Below, piece after piece: positions 4,379-5,726 of a stretch of 5,726 nucleotides of DNA; position 1 is the stretch's first letter, and every line of letters begins with the position of its first letter. The stretch is taken from positions 1 through 5,726 of the forward strand of contig CALANQ010000007.1 in the NCBI GenBank assembly GCA_937926025.1, read 5' to 3'. Below the pieces are notes generated by a model. The model saw only the letters and a program-made list of their open reading frames with translations, was not told the origin of the DNA and did no database searches. Position numbers and translations under genes: made by a program. The DNA is from an uncultured Acidimicrobiales bacterium. Lineage in GTDB: Bacteria > Actinomycetota > Acidimicrobiia > Acidimicrobiales > Iamiaceae.

Positions 4379-5726
4379 ATGGCCACCCCGTTCAAGGGCA
4401 GGATCGCCCTCGACATCCGAGACTCGGAACCCGACTGGGAGCCCTTCTTGGCCCCGCGCGCCCCGCAAGGCGCGCCGAACGTGGTGTACATCGCCTGGGA
4501 CGACCTCGGCTACGCCACGATGGACACCTTCGGCGGCCCGGTGGCCTGCCCGAACATGGCCCGGATCGCCGCGCGGGGCGTGACGTTCTCCAACTTCCAC
4601 ACCACCGCCCTCTGCTCGCCGACGCGGGCGTCGCTGCTGACGGGCCGGAACGCCACCACCAACGGGATGGCCACCATCGCCGAGTTCGCCTCCGGGTTCC
4701 CGGGGATCTCGACGCGGATCCCGTTCGAGAGCGGCTTCATCTCCGAGGTGCTCCAGGAGCGGGGCTACAACACGTACGCCATCGGCAAGTGGCACCTCAC
4801 CCCGGGCGAGGAGTGCAACCTTGCCGCCTACAAGGGTCGGTGGCCGCTGGGGCGGGGCTTCGAGCGCTTCTACGGCTGGCTGGGTGGCGAGACCAACGCG
4901 TACTTCCCGGACCTCGTGTACGACAACCACCCGATCGAGCCCCCGGGTCGGCCCGAGGACGGCTACCACGTGGCCGACGACCTGGTGGACAAGGCGATCG
5001 AGTTCGTCCGCGACGCCAAGGTCATCGACCCGGACAAGCCGTTCTTCCTGTACTTCGCGCCGCAGGCCGGGCACGCCCCGCACCTGGTCCCCACCGAGTG
5101 GGCCGACCGGTACCGCGGCGTGTTCGACGAGGGCTACGAGGCGATCCGTGAAGGGATCCTGGCCCGCCAGATCGAGCTCGGTCTCCTCCCTCCGGAGACC
5201 GAGCTCTCCACGATCAACCCGCACGGCGAGCCGGAGCGGACCGGACCCGACGGTCAGCCGTGGCCGCAGCTCGACACTGTCCGCCCGTGGGACTCGCTGA
5301 CCGCAGACGAGCGGCGCCTCTTCGTCCGCATGGCGGAGGTCTTCGCCGGCTACATCTCCCACCAGGACGATCGGCTCGGCCGGCTGCTGGACCACCTGGA
5401 GGAGACGGGGGAGTTCGACAACACGATCTTCGTCGTGGTGTCCGACAACGGCGGTTCCGGTGAGGGCGGCCCGAACGGCAGCTTCAACGAGTGGCGCTTC
5501 TTCAACGGCGTGGCCGACACCACCGACGCCACGCTCCCGCACCTCCATGAGCTGGGGACCCCCGCGTCGAACAACCACTACAACACCGGCTGGGCCTGGG
5601 CGTTCGACACGCCGTTCCCGTACTGGAAGCGCTGGGCCGGTGCCGAGGGCGGTGTGGCGGACATGTGCATCGTGGCGTGGCCGGCGCAGATCCCCGCGTC
5701 CACCGAGGTGCGGCAACAGTACCTCC
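4379..5726 (+). CDS. Type I arylsulfatase (formylglycine-dependent), 3'-truncated by window end
   Basis: This enzyme hydrolyses sulfate esters to alcohol or phenol plus sulfate. The frame runs off the right edge after 449 residues. From memory the long mycobacterial AtsA/AtsD relatives are near 790, so about 57% is present. The metal-binding WDDLGY is at residues 40-45 (D41, D42). The sulfatase signature CSPTRASLLTGR is at 79-90, where C79 is the residue oxidised to formylglycine by a separate generating enzyme and R83 stabilises it. GKWHL at 136-140 supplies the catalytic Lys/His, and SDNG at 355-358 (D356, N357) completes the calcium site. WKRWAGAEGG near 420 resembles the region bearing another catalytic Lys. 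The start IALDIRDSEPDW (residues 9-20) closely resembles mycobacterial AtsA as I remember it. There is no signal peptide, so a cytoplasmic location is likely. The formylglycine-generating enzyme is not in the window. The gene is divergent from a MalT-like regulator that probably controls it. AtsA and AtsD paralogues cannot be told apart here, so no symbol is given. Confidence 0.95.
   Translation, partial: MATPFKGRIALDIRDSEPDWEPFLAPRAPQGAPNVVYIAWDDLGYATMDTFGGPVACPNMARIAARGVTFSNFHTTALCSPTRASLLTGRNATTNGMATIAEFASGFPGISTRIPFESGFISEVLQERGYNTYAIGKWHLTPGEECNLAAYKGRWPLGRGFERFYGWLGGETNAYFPDLVYDNHPIEPPGRPEDGYHVADDLVDKAIEFVRDAKVIDPDKPFFLYFAPQAGHAPHLVPTEWADRYRGVFDEGYEAIREGILARQIELGLLPPETELSTINPHGEPERTGPDGQPWPQLDTVRPWDSLTADERRLFVRMAEVFAGYISHQDDRLGRLLDHLEETGEFDNTIFVVVSDNGGSGEGGPNGSFNEWRFFNGVADTTDATLPHLHELGTPASNNHYNTGWAWAFDTPFPYWKRWAGAEGGVADMCIVAWPAQIPASTEVRQQYL
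5174..5206. repeat. Perfect 13-bp inverted repeat inside the sulfatase coding sequence
   Basis: GAGCTCGGTCTCC (5174-5186) and GGAGACCGAGCTC (5194-5206) are exact reverse complements with a seven-base loop. It encodes the ELGLLPPETEL stretch (about residues 266-276), which is an ordinary part of the family, so the protein is not disrupted. It may be a chance outcome of codon choice in GC-rich DNA, but it is the longest perfect stem I noticed in the window. A strong mRNA hairpin would form here. Confidence 0.6.

Noticed and set aside
4456..4475. Seven-base GC-only stem (GCGCGCC/GGCGCGC) in the sulfatase start region
   Set aside because: It is short, made only of G and C, and falls in the codons for an Ala/Pro-rich stretch. 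It is easily explained by base composition.
4201..4491. N-terminal extension of the LuxR-type protein to an ATG at 4491
   Set aside because: It would add 97 low-complexity residues antisense to the conserved sulfatase N-terminus and cross the intergenic palindrome. The family normally begins shortly before the ATPase domain.
2188..5151. 987-codon plus-strand open frame
   Set aside because: It is antisense to the LuxR-type gene and out of frame with the sulfatase; both have intact catalytic or DNA-binding motifs in the correct frames. The composition is that of a shadow frame.
3788..5716. 642-codon minus-strand open frame opposite the sulfatase
   Set aside because: It overlaps both the sulfatase and the regulator start, has no recognisable motif, and is rich in Arg/Gly/Val as expected for an antisense shadow.

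Overview
The window is very GC-rich, with almost every third codon position G or C. It looks like a chromosomal piece of a high-GC actinobacterium. The arylsulfatase at the right end resembles, from memory, the long mycobacterial AtsA/AtsD type. Acidimicrobiia-like or other environmental actinobacteria would fit, but the exact clade cannot be fixed from this sequence. There are no tRNA or rRNA genes, CRISPR arrays, transposases or other mobile-element signs.

Layout from left to right. (1) Positions 2-190 (+) hold the C-terminal end of a small two-helix membrane protein. Its stop overlaps the start of (2), a 417-residue membrane protein of unknown function at 183-1436 (+). (3) A 121-residue ArsR/SmtB-type winged-helix repressor lies at 1433-1798 (-). 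It converges with gene 2 so tightly that both stop codons sit in one CTAG. (4) The 170-base gap at 1799-1968 is packed with three successive inverted repeats, including the most conspicuous AT-rich patch of the window. (5) A 743-residue LuxR-family regulator of the MalT/LAL type (STAND ATPase plus LuxR helix-turn-helix) lies at 1969-4200 (-). (6) The 178-base divergent intergenic region at 4201-4378 contains a perfect 17-bp palindrome. (7) A type I arylsulfatase starts at 4379 (+) and runs off the right edge after 449 residues, with its formylglycine motif intact.

The most coherent unit is the divergent pair of MalT-like regulator and arylsulfatase. The palindrome between them contains two inverted GGATGA cores, the core of the enterobacterial MalT box, so it is a reasonable candidate operator through which the regulator could control the sulfatase, itself or both. 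The substrate and the inducer are unknown.

The second point of interest is the gap between the regulator gene and arsR. In two of its three inverted repeats, most deviations from perfect pairing become G-U pairs only in minus-strand RNA. This hints at a structured 3' UTR or arsR leader rather than only a DNA operator. The left-hand membrane genes have no recognisable link to the rest.
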